This document shows, in pieces, positions 33,443 to 41,477 of a stretch of 64,000 nt of DNA. The stretch is from Poriferisodalis sp965214215 (GTDB lineage: Bacteria > Actinomycetota > Acidimicrobiia > Acidimicrobiales > Poriferisodalaceae), in NCBI RefSeq assembly GCF_965214215.1, contig NZ_CBDCBD010000003.1, forward strand, positions 620,001-684,000. Direction: 5' to 3'. Position numbers and translations under genes: made by a program. Each line of letters begins with the position of its first letter. Position 1 is the stretch's first letter. The notes beneath the pieces were generated by a model. The model searched no databases. It was not told where the DNA came from and saw nothing but the letters and a program-made list of their open reading frames with translations.

Positions 33443-33689
33443 ATCGCCTGGGGGCAACCCCACCTCTCCCCGGGGCCTCCCCCGAAGTGCAGGGGGCATG
33501 CCCCGAGACCAAGAGACCGCGCCAATAGGCGAAGCGGTTTTCGGCCAATTTCGCTCAAGCCATGAGAAAGCCCAGCAAAGCTGCAGGTCGCCGCGCCGTA
33601 CCGACGGCGGGGGCATTGAGCGTTTGCGCAGGTCAGCGCCTATTGACGCTCCCTCTAAAGGAGAGCTGTGCCGCAGACCCGAAGAAGGC

Positions 33690-33737
33690 TCGACACGCAG
33701 TTCCCTGGACACGCAACTCCCTGGACACGCGGTTCCG
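33690..33737 (+). repeat. three tandem 16-bp repeats in a gene-free stretch
   Basis: TCGACACGCAGTTCCC-type units occur three times. The surrounding 33443-33963 has no recognisable gene. Reverse-complemented, 33600-33660 shares AGGCGCTGACCTGCG with the interior of the CTAG-bounded element at 43428-43680. Confidence 0.65.
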
Positions 33738-33963
33738 TGCCGGTGCGTGGAGGATCGCGACCGAGACCGGCGCTTCCCACTCGCCGCTTTAGAAGAGAGC
33801 GTCGGACGGGCCCTTTCCCGGAGCTACTCGCCTACGCTGGCCAACGAAGCTGACCGTGTCGTCGGCTTCCGCAGAGCAGATCTCGCGGCCTGCATCTCAA
33901 GGCGCACTACGGCAATCGAGAGCCCGGGAGGTTCGCACTCTCGCGCGAGTCGGGCTGCTGGGC

Positions 33964-35934
33964 TCACGGCAGGGGGCGGTCGGGATCGCAGTAGGGGATG
34001 CCGAGAGTCCGCAGGGTCAGGTCGTTGAGGTTGTCGCCCACTGCCTGTCCGGCGGTCCACGCTGGCTGGTCTGCGGTTGCCTCGGTGTAGGTCTCGATGA
34101 GCGCGCAACGCACGGCATTGCCGTTGGGCGTGTCGTCGATGTTGACAGCGCTGAGCGCAACAAGACTGGTGACGACACCGGCGGGGTCTCGGCGGTTGAC
34201 TTCGGCGAAGCGCCAGTTTGCGAGCAGCGTCAGCGACATCGCCAGAGCCAAGACAGCCGTAACGGCGCCGCGCAGGATCGGGTGGGTGGCGGCCTGCAGA
34301 TCCGGGGCCGCGACAGCGCCCAAGTCCGGGGCCGCGACAGCACCCAAGTCTGGGGCCGCGACAGCACCCAAGTCCGGGGCCGCGGCGGCGGCTCGCCGTG
34401 CGAGGTCGAGCGCGGCGAGGGCGGCCGCAATCACCAGCGACCATGCGACCTGCGTGAGCAGCGTTTCCCGCCACGCCTGACCGATCGGCGGCTGGCGCTG
34501 CTGCGCCCACGCTGACAGACCGGCGACCGACGCTGACAGCACCGCCATCGAACCGCCCAACACGAGCAACGCACCAGCGAGCCGTCCGGGGCTCCGTGGT
34601 CTCTCATCTGTTGCTACCCCGTCTGTTGCTACCTCGTCCGTTGCTACCCCGCCGGGTGCTACCTCGTCCGTTGCTACCCCGCCGGGTGCTACCTCGTCCG
34701 TTGCTACCCCGCCGGGTGCTACCTCGTCCGTTGCTACCCCGCCGGGTGCTACCTCGTCCGTTGCTACCCCGCCGGGTGCTACCTCGTCTGTTGCTACCCC
34801 GCCGGGTGGCGCCGCTGCCATTGCCGTACTGGTGTGCGAGTTGTGCGAGGTGTGCGACGTGCCTGACGTGCCTGACGTGGCTGACGTGCCCGGGGCGGGA
34901 TGTCGCCTTGCGGCCCTTGGCGCTGCTGCCGTTGCCGCCAGTACCACGATTCCGACCACCAACAGCGCCATGAAGGCGTTGGCGGCGAGGCCAGCGAAGC
35001 CCAGATCCACCCCCGCGGCGCTGGCGAGATCGGCGTTGAAGTCCCAGCCGACAGCGGGAAAACCGGTCAGCAGTCGCGGCAACGCCGTAGTAACAGCGTC
35101 GAAGGACAGGCTGAGATCGGAGCCCTGGTAGCAGCCCCCATCCGAGCACTGCACAGCAATCGCCACACGGACGGGAACGAACACGGCCGCGAACCCCGCC
35201 GCATGAGCAACCCACCGCTTGGTCGCCGCCAGCGACAGGGCTTGGCGGGGGGCCGTTCCGGCAGCGAAGCACCGTGCCGCCAGGAACACCGCCGCGACGA
35301 TCGGCGTGAGATAGGCCAAGTCGTAGAACGTGGCTGCCAGCACACCCGTCGCAGCCATGGCGGCACAGGAGTGCCAACGCAGCCGTCGCGGCTGCATGTC
35401 GCGGTCGCGGCTGATCGTCACAGCGACGCCGAAGATCAACGCCACCGACCCGATCAGTGTGTGCGGGAACTGAGCGAGTGCACCCGAAGTGCCGTTCGCC
35501 ACCAGCACCGCACCGAGTGCCAGCGGGTACAGCCCCACCAGCGTGATGTCGGGCCGCACGCCAGCGGATCGAGCCAGCGCCCGGACCATCGCCGTTGCAC
35601 CGAGCGCCACCAGGGCAACCAACGTGATGCGGACCGCACCCAGGACGATGTGGGGCGCCACCGCGGTGGCCTCCCCCGCTTCGAAGACGAAGCCGTGAAC
35701 GAGCATCTCCCAGAATCGCCCGATCGGCCGGAAGTTCCCCCCGAAGAAGAAGTTGTCGGTGCCGCGGGCGGCATCCATCGCCGCCTTGAACGGGTTTGCG
35801 TCGTTGGTGAGCGCCCTCAGGTACACGCTGCGGCGCTCGTCGGCCACGAATGCGAGCCCTGCGAGCGGAAGCACCACAACCACACTGGGAACCCAGCGAC
35901 TGCGGCGGCGTATGGTCCCCATCAGCGAGTTCAT
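33964..35934 (-). CDS. large polytopic membrane protein with repeat-filled loop
   Basis: A protein of about 656 residues with roughly ten hydrophobic segments, spread over the N-terminal half (WVPSVVVVLPLAGLAFVAD, VLAATFYDLAYLTPIVAAV) and the C-terminal part (AVTAVLALAMSLTLLANW). The layout resembles glycosyltransferase-like or O-antigen-type membrane proteins, but no family motif is certain. The central cytoplasmic or external loop contains seven copies of a ten-residue VATDEVAPGG unit and four copies of an eight-residue APDLGAVA unit, both encoded by tandem DNA repeats. The start is uncertain between 35952, 35934 and 35922. The PIG-L gene starts divergently 62 bp away. Confidence 0.7.
   Translation of the reverse strand: MNSLMGTIRRRSRWVPSVVVVLPLAGLAFVADERRSVYLRALTNDANPFKAAMDAARGTDNFFFGGNFRPIGRFWEMLVHGFVFEAGEATAVAPHIVLGAVRITLVALVALGATAMVRALARSAGVRPDITLVGLYPLALGAVLVANGTSGALAQFPHTLIGSVALIFGVAVTISRDRDMQPRRLRWHSCAAMAATGVLAATFYDLAYLTPIVAAVFLAARCFAAGTAPRQALSLAATKRWVAHAAGFAAVFVPVRVAIAVQCSDGGCYQGSDLSLSFDAVTTALPRLLTGFPAVGWDFNADLASAAGVDLGFAGLAANAFMALLVVGIVVLAATAAAPRAARRHPAPGTSATSGTSGTSHTSHNSHTSTAMAAAPPGGVATDEVAPGGVATDEVAPGGVATDEVAPGGVATDEVAPGGVATDEVAPGGVATDEVATDGVATDERPRSPGRLAGALLVLGGSMAVLSASVAGLSAWAQQRQPPIGQAWRETLLTQVAWSLVIAAALAALDLARRAAAAAPDLGAVAAPDLGAVAAPDLGAVAAPDLQAATHPILRGAVTAVLALAMSLTLLANWRFAEVNRRDPAGVVTSLVALSAVNIDDTPNGNAVRCALIETYTEATADQPAWTAGQAVGDNLNDLTLRTLGIPYCDPDRPLP
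34610..34810. repeat. 30-bp tandem repeats inside the membrane-protein gene
   Basis: About seven units of 30 bp built from GTTGCTACCCCGCCGGGTGC and its companion half (ACCTCGTCC). They encode VATDEVAPGG on the minus strand. Unit length is a multiple of three, so copy-number change keeps the frame. Confidence 0.92.
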
Positions 35935-35996
35935 ATCCGCACAATGCCGCATCTAGCGTAGAGATGCCCCGTGGGCAGGTCAGGCTGGGAGCCCCG

Positions 35997-37016
35997 ATGA
36001 AGCGATTGCCAGCAGCAGTCATAGCGGCGCTCGCCGTGGGAGTCGTGGCGGTGGCGATGGCCAGTTCACCGGTCGGGAGCGCCGACGGGCCGAACAAGAT
36101 GAGCTACATCGTGGTGCCCCACCCCGATGACGAGACCCAAGCGTGGTCGCTCATCGAGGACTCGACCGGCAATTACAAGGTCTTCATCATGCTGACCCGA
36201 GGCGAGCAGTCCTACTACTGCGGCTCGCCGGGGTACGACGAGGACACCGGGGAGGCAGCGCCGGTTCCGTGGCCCGAAGGCAAATGGACGCCGACGTGCG
36301 AACAGGCTCGCATGAACTCGTTCTTCGACTTCATGGAGGCGATGGCGCTCACCGACAATGCGCTTCCGGCTTCGTTCACCTATGGGGGCGTGAAGGGTCC
36401 GTTCGACGCGCTGGGGACAGAGGTGTGCCGCTACGACGTCGGGGACTGTGTTGCCGATCTCGGGGCCGAGGTTTGGACCTCGCCGACCGCCGCAGTGGTG
36501 TGGTTCAACCTCGGCGACGGGGATGTCACCACCGAGGAGGTCGTGTGGGCCATCACCACCGTCCGAGACCACAGGGCGGTGTTGGGCATCAACGACACCC
36601 TGCCCAATCACAACCTGATCGGCGCGAGCTACTGGAACGGCGGCCCGGAGGGCGGTGCGAACAGTGGCCCGGACGGCGGCCCGAGCGGTGGTGATAACGG
36701 CAGCTATCCCGATTGTTCCGACTATGCCCACCCCGATCACGGCGCTGTCCACGAAGCGCTGTGGCACACCGACTTCGAGGTCGGGTACCAAGCGGTCGCG
36801 ACGTGCGGGACCGACCCCGACGTGACCCGGCGTGAAGAGGTGTCGCTTGCGCGCTTCGACGAAGCGTTCAAGACGTCAGGGGCGATGCGGCTCGGCGCAC
36901 ACACCGTCCACTACGGCTGGCTGCTCGACGGGGACCCTGGCTACTACCGCGGCGACTACGACGGTCAGGCCACCGACTTCCACCGTCACCAGACCTTCTG
37001 GGTCCGGTTCAAATAG
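35997..37016 (+). CDS. secreted PIG-L/LmbE-family deacetylase
   Basis: A 339-residue protein with an N-terminal signal peptide (KRLPAAVIAALAVGVVAVA) and the zinc-binding PHPDDE motif of PIG-L/LmbE N-acetylglucosaminyl deacetylases at residues 41-46. The second zinc ligand region is probably HPDHGAVHEAL. A Gly/Ser/Asn-rich insert (GGPEGGANSGPDGG) interrupts the second half. The likely substrate is an N-acetylated sugar in the envelope, inferred from the family. ATG at 35997 follows GGGAG by 5 nt. Confidence 0.85.
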   Translation: MKRLPAAVIAALAVGVVAVAMASSPVGSADGPNKMSYIVVPHPDDETQAWSLIEDSTGNYKVFIMLTRGEQSYYCGSPGYDEDTGEAAPVPWPEGKWTPTCEQARMNSFFDFMEAMALTDNALPASFTYGGVKGPFDALGTEVCRYDVGDCVADLGAEVWTSPTAAVVWFNLGDGDVTTEEVVWAITTVRDHRAVLGINDTLPNHNLIGASYWNGGPEGGANSGPDGGPSGGDNGSYPDCSDYAHPDHGAVHEALWHTDFEVGYQAVATCGTDPDVTRREEVSLARFDEAFKTSGAMRLGAHTVHYGWLLDGDPGYYRGDYDGQATDFHRHQTFWVRFK

Positions 37017-37037
37017 CCGCCGCCTGGTCGGGACCGG

Positions 37038-38339
37038 CTACAGGGCCAGGTACTTCCGGTTGCTGTGCAGGGTTCCCACCACGAGCAGGAGGACGCACGC
37101 GATGACAGCGGCGTAGGCCTCATGGACCGCCGGCGCCCCGACCGGCAAGATGTCCTCCATCAGCCGGGTCTCGATCGAGCGGTCGCCGATCTTGATGGAC
37201 TTGCCGGCGTGGAGCAGGACCCGTTCGAACAGGTACACGATGATGGCGTTGCGGCCGAACGCGATGATCGGCCACGTGATGGCACGGCGAGCCTTGTCTG
37301 CTGCGGCGGCGCCACCGCTGTTGGCGTCGATCAGCAGGAAGATCCCGCAGACGACCACGAGGGCTGATCCCGACACCAGCAAGGCGAACGACGGGGTCAG
37401 CAGGCGCTTGTTGGGCAGCATCCACGCAGATGCGACGAGCCCGGCGATCAGACAACCGCCGGCGAGGCTGCCGATTCTGAGCACGGTGCCTTTGGGGTCG
37501 GACTGGCCGATGCGGCGGATGATCATGCCGGCCGAATAGCCGTAGAGCACGAACGCTGACGACGCGATCGACAGGACCAGTCCTTCGGGGTCCCAGCCGG
37601 CCCCGCCGGCCCGGTACACGTGGCTGTCGGTCAGGACGGCTGTGTCGAGGCTGAGATAGGGGCTGCAACGGCCGATCGGGTCGCAGGAGATGAATTCGAG
37701 GCCGAGGCCGTACAAGACGAGGCCGACGGTCGCCACCGCGATGAGCAGCCACATCTTGTCTGCGCCGAACATCGCCCGGCTCGCGAGGACGACGGCGGCG
37801 CCGACCGCTCCGGCGATGCCGATCATCTGCAGCACACCGGTGAAGCGCAACTCGGAGATGTCGAACCAGGACGTGCCGTACGCGTTGTAGGCGATGCCGA
37901 GGACAACGAGCAGGATGAGCCGGCGGATCAGGCGTCGGTAGGTGGCCTGCTTGGACGGGTTGCGCAGCAGGAACGACAGGCTCAGGCCGCTGGTGACTAG
38001 GAACGCTGGGAAGATCCAGTCGTTCATCGTGATGCCGTTCCATTCGGCATGGCGCAGAAAGGCGAAGTGGTCGCCGACAGCGGTGCTGGGCGTGAAGACC
38101 ATGCCGATGAGGAGCAGCCCCCGGAATGTGTCGACGGACGCGAACCGGGCGCGGCGCGGTGCCTGCTGATCGCCAGGCTGTTCTGGGCCGACGGGGTCCG
38201 CCGGTTGGGCGGCAGTGGCCAGGTCGGCCGAGGGCGGTCGCTCGGCCGAGGGCGGTCGTTCAGCCGAGGGCGGCTCGGCCGAGGGCGGTGCGTCGTCCGG
38301 AGGCTGTTGCGCGTCGGAATCTTCGGAATCTGTCGTCAT
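37038..38339 (-). CDS. HGSNAT-like membrane acyltransferase (DUF5009/DUF1624 type)
   Basis: A 433-residue protein with a disordered, Pro/Ser/Glu-rich N-terminus containing repeated PPSAERPPSAER units, then about ten transmembrane helices. RFASVDTFRGLLLIGMVF followed by WIFPAFLVTSGLSLSFLL matches the heparan-alpha-glucosaminide N-acetyltransferase-like family, which moves acetyl groups across membranes onto amino sugars. The ATG at 38339 gives the disordered start; the frame is open further upstream but without features. It ends 21 bp from the PIG-L gene (convergent), and the pairing of a deacetylase with an acetyltransferase is suggestive. Confidence 0.78.
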   Translation of the reverse strand: MTTDSEDSDAQQPPDDAPPSAEPPSAERPPSAERPPSADLATAAQPADPVGPEQPGDQQAPRRARFASVDTFRGLLLIGMVFTPSTAVGDHFAFLRHAEWNGITMNDWIFPAFLVTSGLSLSFLLRNPSKQATYRRLIRRLILLVVLGIAYNAYGTSWFDISELRFTGVLQMIGIAGAVGAAVVLASRAMFGADKMWLLIAVATVGLVLYGLGLEFISCDPIGRCSPYLSLDTAVLTDSHVYRAGGAGWDPEGLVLSIASSAFVLYGYSAGMIIRRIGQSDPKGTVLRIGSLAGGCLIAGLVASAWMLPNKRLLTPSFALLVSGSALVVVCGIFLLIDANSGGAAAADKARRAITWPIIAFGRNAIIVYLFERVLLHAGKSIKIGDRSIETRLMEDILPVGAPAVHEAYAAVIACVLLLVVGTLHSNRKYLAL

Positions 38340-38573
38340 GATGAGCCGAGTCGAAGAGTCCTCATCTGGGCAGAGTCCCCATCTGAACAGCGCGACCGGA
38401 GATGCAGCCAGCGGGAGCCTACCGCTGGCGCCCTTGGCGGTGGTCCATGACGGAACCACCGCTGCCAGCAGGGCTCTGCGCATCGAATGGACCCTGAGTT
38501 CCGGACTTCGCGGGGGCAATCTCCCGGCGTGTTGCTGCCCGTCGGGGCGCCGTTCCGTCGTGGTCCTGCCCGG

Positions 38574-40004
38574 TCAGGACTGGTGCGCCTCGATAGCCGC
38601 GAGTGCCTCTTCGAGAGTTTCGACACCGACGACGCTGACGGACGGCTCGGCGACGGCGACGGCTTGTTCCACCTGCGATGCGGGCACCAAGAACAGGTCG
38701 GTGCCGGCTCGGACGACGGCGTGCGACTTCTGGGGGACGCCGCCGATAGGCCCGACGGTTCCGTCGTGGTGGATGGTGCCGGTGGCGGCGATGTCCAGAT
38801 TGCCGGTGAGGGGTTCGGGCGTGAGGGCGTCAATGACCGACAGCGTGAACGCCAGGCCTGCGGAGGGGCCGCCGATGTTCTCGATGTTAAGGGTCACGTC
38901 GATGGGGAGCTCTTCGAACTCGACGTGCGTAGTGACGAGGACGCCGAGCAGGGCGACGCCGTCACGGTCGGCCAGGGTGACGGTGACGTCGCGGAGCTGA
39001 CCGTCGGGGTCGAGGGCGGTGAGCGTGGTTTCGGCGCCCGGCTCGTTGGCCTTGATGGTGTCGGAAAGCTGCTTGGCCGTGGTGATGGCGGTGCCGTCGA
39101 CCCGTTGGACGATGTCGCCGATGTGGAGGGCTTCGTGGGCGGGGGCATCGACCACGATCCGCTCGATGCGGGCACCGATCGGCGACATGATCTCGTAGCC
39201 CAGGTGCTCGAGTGCGACGGCCACGGCGATCTGGGTGGACTGGTCCATTTGGAGGCGCCCGGCCTCACGGTTCTCGGCGACCGTGCGCTCGCCGAGAATG
39301 TCTTCGAGGTCGACGACTTCGAGGGCTCCGTCGAGCCAGCCGCCGATCACCTCGAACAGCGACGGGGCGAAGCTGGTGCGGACGCTGACGAGGGAGATGG
39401 AGGCCTCGGAGGCGTAGGCGGGGTGGTCCGCGATATCGACGAAGTCCTCGATGTCGGCCGTGCCGCCCGGGGCGATGACTGCTTTGTCGTAGAGCTGGTA
39501 GCTGAAGCCGCCGCCGATGAGGATGCTTAGGGCGAGCATGGTGATGATGAGACCGATGGAGCCGCGCGAGAACTGCCGGGCGCGCGGGTGGCCTGATGCG
39601 GTGACGTCGGGATCGGCGTACGGGTCGTCGGGGTCGGCGGGGTCGGGATCGGCGGCAGGGTCGGCGGGATCCGCGGCATGGCCGACGGCGGGATCGGCGG
39701 CAGGGCCGGCGGCGGGATCGGCGGGGTCGGGGTCGGTCGGGCCGGCGGCGGGATCGGCGGCAGGGTCGGCGGTGAGATCGGCAGCGGCGGGGCCGGTCGG
39801 GCCGGTATCAGTGGGGACTGCACCGGTACGGCCGGCGACGGCTTCCCTGACTGCTCGCGGGGTGAAGCCGAGGTCGTCGAGCGATCCTGCGAGGGCGCGC
39901 CAGCCGAGATCAGCCTCGTCCTCGGCAGGACGGTCGTCGGGGTCATCTGGCGGCGGACGGCCGGACGCGTCGGTCACAGGCGCACAGCGTGCCATGCGCC
40001 CCAC
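38574..40004 (-). CDS. membrane-anchored PDZ/Lon-like (S16) protease
   Basis: A 476-residue protein. Residues 1-145 are acidic and very rich in repeated Ala-Asp-Pro (tandem ADPAADP units). One transmembrane helix (GSIGLIITMLALSILIGGG) follows, then a PDZ domain (GDIVQRVDGTAITTAKQLS), and finally a Lon-type protease domain with catalytic Ser381 in GGPSAGLAF and Lys426 in GGVPQK. This is the YlbL/PDZ-S16 architecture, expected to act on the outer face of the membrane. It is divergent from the small membrane protein gene at 40117 across 112 bp. Confidence 0.87.
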   Translation of the reverse strand: MGRMARCAPVTDASGRPPPDDPDDRPAEDEADLGWRALAGSLDDLGFTPRAVREAVAGRTGAVPTDTGPTGPAAADLTADPAADPAAGPTDPDPADPAAGPAADPAVGHAADPADPAADPDPADPDDPYADPDVTASGHPRARQFSRGSIGLIITMLALSILIGGGFSYQLYDKAVIAPGGTADIEDFVDIADHPAYASEASISLVSVRTSFAPSLFEVIGGWLDGALEVVDLEDILGERTVAENREAGRLQMDQSTQIAVAVALEHLGYEIMSPIGARIERIVVDAPAHEALHIGDIVQRVDGTAITTAKQLSDTIKANEPGAETTLTALDPDGQLRDVTVTLADRDGVALLGVLVTTHVEFEELPIDVTLNIENIGGPSAGLAFTLSVIDALTPEPLTGNLDIAATGTIHHDGTVGPIGGVPQKSHAVVRAGTDLFLVPASQVEQAVAVAEPSVSVVGVETLEEALAAIEAHQS

Positions 40005-40116
40005 CGCCTCCCCGCGCGGTCACACCGTCGAACACACCAGCCACAAAGGCACACCACCTAACATCGCCCCGCCCGGGGCACGCGCGGTCGGGTCGCCGAT
40101 GCGCCATATTGGATGC

Positions 40117-40281
40117 ATGGAGTCGGGGCGCTGGCCGTACAAGCCGACCGCGATCTGGCGCAAGCTGGTTGCGGTGATCGGGTTGGGGGCGTTCACCGCG
40201 ATCTGCGTGGTGGCGCTGGTGGCACTGGTGGTGGTCGGCGCCGCGGTGGGGGCACTGGTGCTCGAATCGCTCATCGGGTGA
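40117..40281 (+). CDS. small single-pass membrane protein
   Basis: A 54-residue protein: a short basic N-terminus (ESGRWPYKPTAIWRK) and one long hydrophobic helix (LVAVIGLGAFTAICVVALVA and onward). The ATG at 40117 is only a few bases after TATTGGATG, which suggests a short or absent leader. Its TGA overlaps a GTG (40278) that opens the first of a chain of coupled mini-ORFs leading to the HEAT-repeat gene. Confidence 0.6.
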   Translation: MESGRWPYKPTAIWRKLVAVIGLGAFTAICVVALVALVVVGAAVGALVLESLIG

Positions 40282-40376
40282 GCGGTTGCGGGGACAGTGA
40301 GGCTGCTGCCGGTGGCTCAGGCGCTGCTGAAATGGAGCGCGGTGACGGGCACCCTGACGGGACGGCACGGCGATGA
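40278..40376 (+). CDS. 32-codon leader ORF coupled at both ends
   Basis: GTG at 40278 overlaps the stop of the membrane-protein gene (GTGA). The frame reads SGCGDSEAAAGGSGAAE and then MERGDGHPDGTARR, ending in a TGA that overlaps the next ATG at 40373 (ATGA). Its last 14 codons correspond to repeat unit 0 of the mini-ORF array. Whether the peptide accumulates is unknown. Confidence 0.4.
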   Translation: MSGCGDSEAAAGGSGAAEMERGDGHPDGTARR

Positions 40377-40659
40377 CCTGCGACGACGAACGCCTTGGCG
40401 TGACGGCACGGCGATGACCTGCGACGACGGGCACCCTGACGTGACGGCACGGCGATGACCTGCGACGACGGGCACCCTGACGGGACGGCACGGCGATGAC
40501 CTGCGACGACGGGCACCCTGACGTGACGGCACGGCGATGACCTGCGACGACGGGCACCCTGACGTGACGGCACGGCGATGACCTGCGACGACGGGCACCC
40601 TGACGTGACGGCACGGCGATGACCTGCGACGACGAACGCCTTGGCGTGACGGCACGGCG
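40332..40659 (+). repeat. tandem 41-bp array of overlapping mini-ORFs
   Basis: ATGs occur exactly every 41 bp at 40332, 40373, 40414, 40455, 40496, 40537, 40578 and 40619, and the ninth at 40660 is the start of the HEAT-repeat gene. Each unit encodes a 14-residue peptide (MTCDDGHPDVTARR or the MTCDDERLGVTARR form; unit 0 is MERGDGHPDGTARR) and ends in a TGA that overlaps the next ATG as ATGA. Because 41 is not a multiple of three, each unit is in a new frame. Confidence 0.93.
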
Positions 40660-41397
40660 ATGACCTGCGACGACGGGCACCCTGACGGGGCGTATGCACG
40701 CAGGCTGGACGCGGTGGTGGCGGGATATCGCGGCGAGGCGGCAGCCGCGGAGAAGCTGCTGGATGACGACGATGCGGGCGTGCGGGCGGCAGCACTCGGT
40801 GCGCTGTCTCGCTGCGGTGCGCTCGGGGCAGGCCAGATCAGGCGGGCGCTGGTCGACGAGGCAGCAGCAGTGCGATGCCGAGCGGCGGAGCTGGCGCCGG
40901 CTGAGGTCGAGCTGGTGGGACTGCTGGGCGATCCTGATTCGTCAGTCGTGGAGGCGGTGGCGGCCGCGCTCGGCGAGCGTGACCGGGATCCCGATTCTGT
41001 CGGCGAGCTGTGTCGGGTTGCGGCCGGCCACGACGATCCGCTGTGCCGCGAGAGTGCCGTCGCTGCGCTGGGCGCGATTGCCGCGGGCGTGGCTGACGGG
41101 GCAGATCAGTCTTGCGATGCTGCGGCCGACTCGGAAACGGGGCGGGAAGCGCACCACGCCGCCGCAGCGGACCCGAAGGTGTCCGCGGGCGCGCCACACG
41201 AGGCTGCGAGGGGAATGGCGCTCGAGGTGCTGCTCGCTGCGATGGACGACCGGCCCCAGATCCGTCGGCGGGCGCTGCTGGGCCTGTTTCAGTTCGATGA
41301 TGACCGTGCCGCCGCGGCTGTGCAAGCAGCGCTGGAGGATCGTGACCGCCAGGTGCGGGCCGTCGCCGGCGAACTGCTGGGCGTGCCGGTGCGCTGA
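40660..41397 (+). CDS. HEAT-repeat protein
   Basis: A 245-residue, Ala/Glu/Asp-rich helical protein made of several HEAT-like units (DDDAGVRAAALGALSRCGAL, DPDSSVVEAVAAALGERDR, RPQIRRRALLGLFQFDDDR, DRQVRAVAGELLGV). Such repeats mediate protein-protein binding; no catalytic motif is visible. Its first 15 residues (MTCDDGHPDGAYARR) are themselves a variant of the preceding repeat peptide, so the array grew by duplicating the start of this gene, or the gene start arose from the array. Translation is probably coupled to the upstream mini-ORFs. Confidence 0.78.
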   Translation: MTCDDGHPDGAYARRLDAVVAGYRGEAAAAEKLLDDDDAGVRAAALGALSRCGALGAGQIRRALVDEAAAVRCRAAELAPAEVELVGLLGDPDSSVVEAVAAALGERDRDPDSVGELCRVAAGHDDPLCRESAVAALGAIAAGVADGADQSCDAAADSETGREAHHAAAADPKVSAGAPHEAARGMALEVLLAAMDDRPQIRRRALLGLFQFDDDRAAAAVQAALEDRDRQVRAVAGELLGVPVR

Positions 41398-41448
41398 GCG
41401 TCTGCTCGCGCTCAATGATCATGTGTTTCAATTTATTTCATTTGTTCG

Positions 41449-41477
41449 TGTGACACCCCGGTCCTACGGTGGTGCAC
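41449..41477 (+). promoter_or_regulatory. leaderless-type promoter element of second DUF222 gene
   Basis: TGTGACACC lies 29 nt and TACGGT 13 nt before the ATG at 41478, the same distances as in the three start-region copies at 31832-32086. The sequence before it is unusually AT-rich (CAATTTATTTCATTTGTT). Confidence 0.6.

Noticed and set aside
39517..40281. 254-codon plus-strand frame ending with the small membrane protein
   Set aside because: Most of it is antisense to the PDZ-Lon-like gene; only the last 54 codons from 40117 look like a real protein.
40373..40690. CRISPR array
   Set aside because: The 41-bp units are directly adjacent with no variable spacers, and no cas genes are present.
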